Source: Chryseobacterium sp. CY350
Lineage (GTDB): Bacteria; Bacteroidota; Bacteroidia; Flavobacteriales; Weeksellaceae
Reading direction: 5' to 3'
Assembly (NCBI RefSeq): GCF_027945075.1
Contig: NZ_CP116034.1
Coordinates: 4,026,638-4,090,637 of the forward strand
DNA: 64,000 bases
Below are positions 63,452-64,000 of the stretch, in pieces. The position numbers and the translations under genes were made by a program. How positions within the stretch are numbered: position 1 is the stretch's first letter; each line of letters opens with the position of its first letter. Under the pieces are notes generated by a model. The model had not been told where the DNA came from. It made no database searches and was given only the letters and a program-made list of their open reading frames with translations.

Positions 63452-63865
63452 TTAATTTTCTTTCCAATTATTTTCAATCAATTTCATTAAAAAATCCGGA
63501 CATTTTATGACTTTGTTGGTTTCTGCATGTAAAAAGAAAAGGGTAGTGCGGGCTTCTGTTATTTTTATTTTTTCCTCATTATAAATTTCGTATTCAAATT
63601 CTATTCGCACCCCCGGAATTTTTTTTACATAGGTATGAATTTCTAATTTTTGATCGTACAAAGCTGGTTTTAAATACTTAATATTGTAATCGGAAACCGG
63701 AAGCCAGATTCCTAGTTTTTCGATCTCATCATAGGATATTCCTATGCTTCTGAAAAGTTCGACTCTACCCAATTCAAAATAAGCGGCGTAGTTGCCGTAA
63801 TATACATATTTCATAGGGTCTGTTTCTGCGTAACGTACTCGTAATGAGTGTGTTGTGTGTATCAT
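63452..63865 (-). CDS. Acyl-CoA thioesterase (YbgC/4-hydroxybenzoyl-CoA type)
   Basis: 137 residues from the start at 63865 (MIHTTHSLRVRYAETDPMKY); eighteen extra codons upstream are less likely. VRYAETDPMKYVYYGNYAAYFE is the YbgC hallmark with the catalytic Asp in place. Hydrolyses short-chain acyl-CoA or acyl-ACP. The last 80 bases of the window beyond hold no gene I can support. Confidence 0.9.
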   Translation of the reverse strand: MIHTTHSLRVRYAETDPMKYVYYGNYAAYFELGRVELFRSIGISYDEIEKLGIWLPVSDYNIKYLKPALYDQKLEIHTYVKKIPGVRIEFEYEIYNEEKIKITEARTTLFFLHAETNKVIKCPDFLMKLIENNWKEN

Positions 63866-64000
63866 GTAAACGGTTGAATTATACATACAAATATATTTTT
63901 TAATAATCAATACCTGCAATATTTTTTTTTAAAATTAAAATATGAGACCTTTGTCTTCCTAATAAAAACAAGTACCACAAAATTAATCAGGGCATAAAAT

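Overview
The window looks like the chromosome of a Chryseobacterium-type flavobacterium (Bacteroidota, Weeksellaceae). It is AT-rich, and many genes are preceded by the Bacteroidota -7 box TAnnTTTG. It carries a PorT/SprT-family protein of the type IX secretion system behind a ubiE/menG gene, DUF3857-transglutaminase pairs, an SDR-type threonine dehydrogenase and flavobacterial-style exported proteins. No tRNA or rRNA genes, prophage or intact insertion sequence were seen. The genus is my inference from gene content.

Layout. 1-5.2 kb: haem acquisition (hmuT partial, hmuU, hmuV, hmuS, and a ChaN/Tiki protein), interrupted by a 21-bp tandem-repeat array. 5.4-8.3 kb: a secreted deformylase-like protein, a lipoprotein, and an organic-peroxide operon (nitroreductase-ohrR-ohr) behind a clear promoter/operator. 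8.5-16.3 kb: lipB, then the complete trp operon (trpEGDCFBA) on the minus strand. The operon starts with a Trp-Trp-Trp leader peptide and attenuator, and is decorated by a hairpin repeat (trpD-trpC gap) and a decayed IS200/RAYT-type transposase that has become the 3' end of trpF. 16.5-20.9 kb: lipoprotein, cytochrome c, rlmF, lysS, OmpA-like protein. 20.9-25.4 kb: cydAB and gyrB. 25.5-31.2 kb: two DUF3857 proteins, a DUF3298 lipoprotein, a lipid kinase. 31.4-39.9 kb: dicarboxylate symporter, a second 21-bp array in opposite orientation, gamma-glutamyltranspeptidase, a large TonB receptor, threonine dehydrogenase, a degenerate NodB-like protein. 40-47.3 kb: metallophosphoesterase, KAS III, ubiE/menG-porT, coiled-coil/ZapA pair, a 6S RNA candidate and rny. 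47.5-48 kb: two tandem Cys-rich double-glycine leader peptides. 48-64 kb: housekeeping genes (thioesterases, ArsC-like protein, gcvT, idi, serA, mscL, nnrDE, lgt, yidD, rarA), small exported proteins and a DUF2339 membrane protein.

The strongest non-textbook signals are: (1) a 21-bp tandem-repeat family present at two intergenic loci 28 kb apart in inverted orientation; (2) the paired Cys-rich RiPP-like precursors without a local maturation cluster; (3) trpF ending inside a transposase remnant with palindromic REP-like hairpins next to it; (4) the trp attenuator with possible leaderless start; (5) several enzymes missing signature residues (deformylase-like, transglutaminase-like, NodB-like).

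Starts were moved inward from the longest open frame where a signal peptide, lipobox or family N-terminus decided it. All similarity calls are from memory of family motifs; no searches were run.
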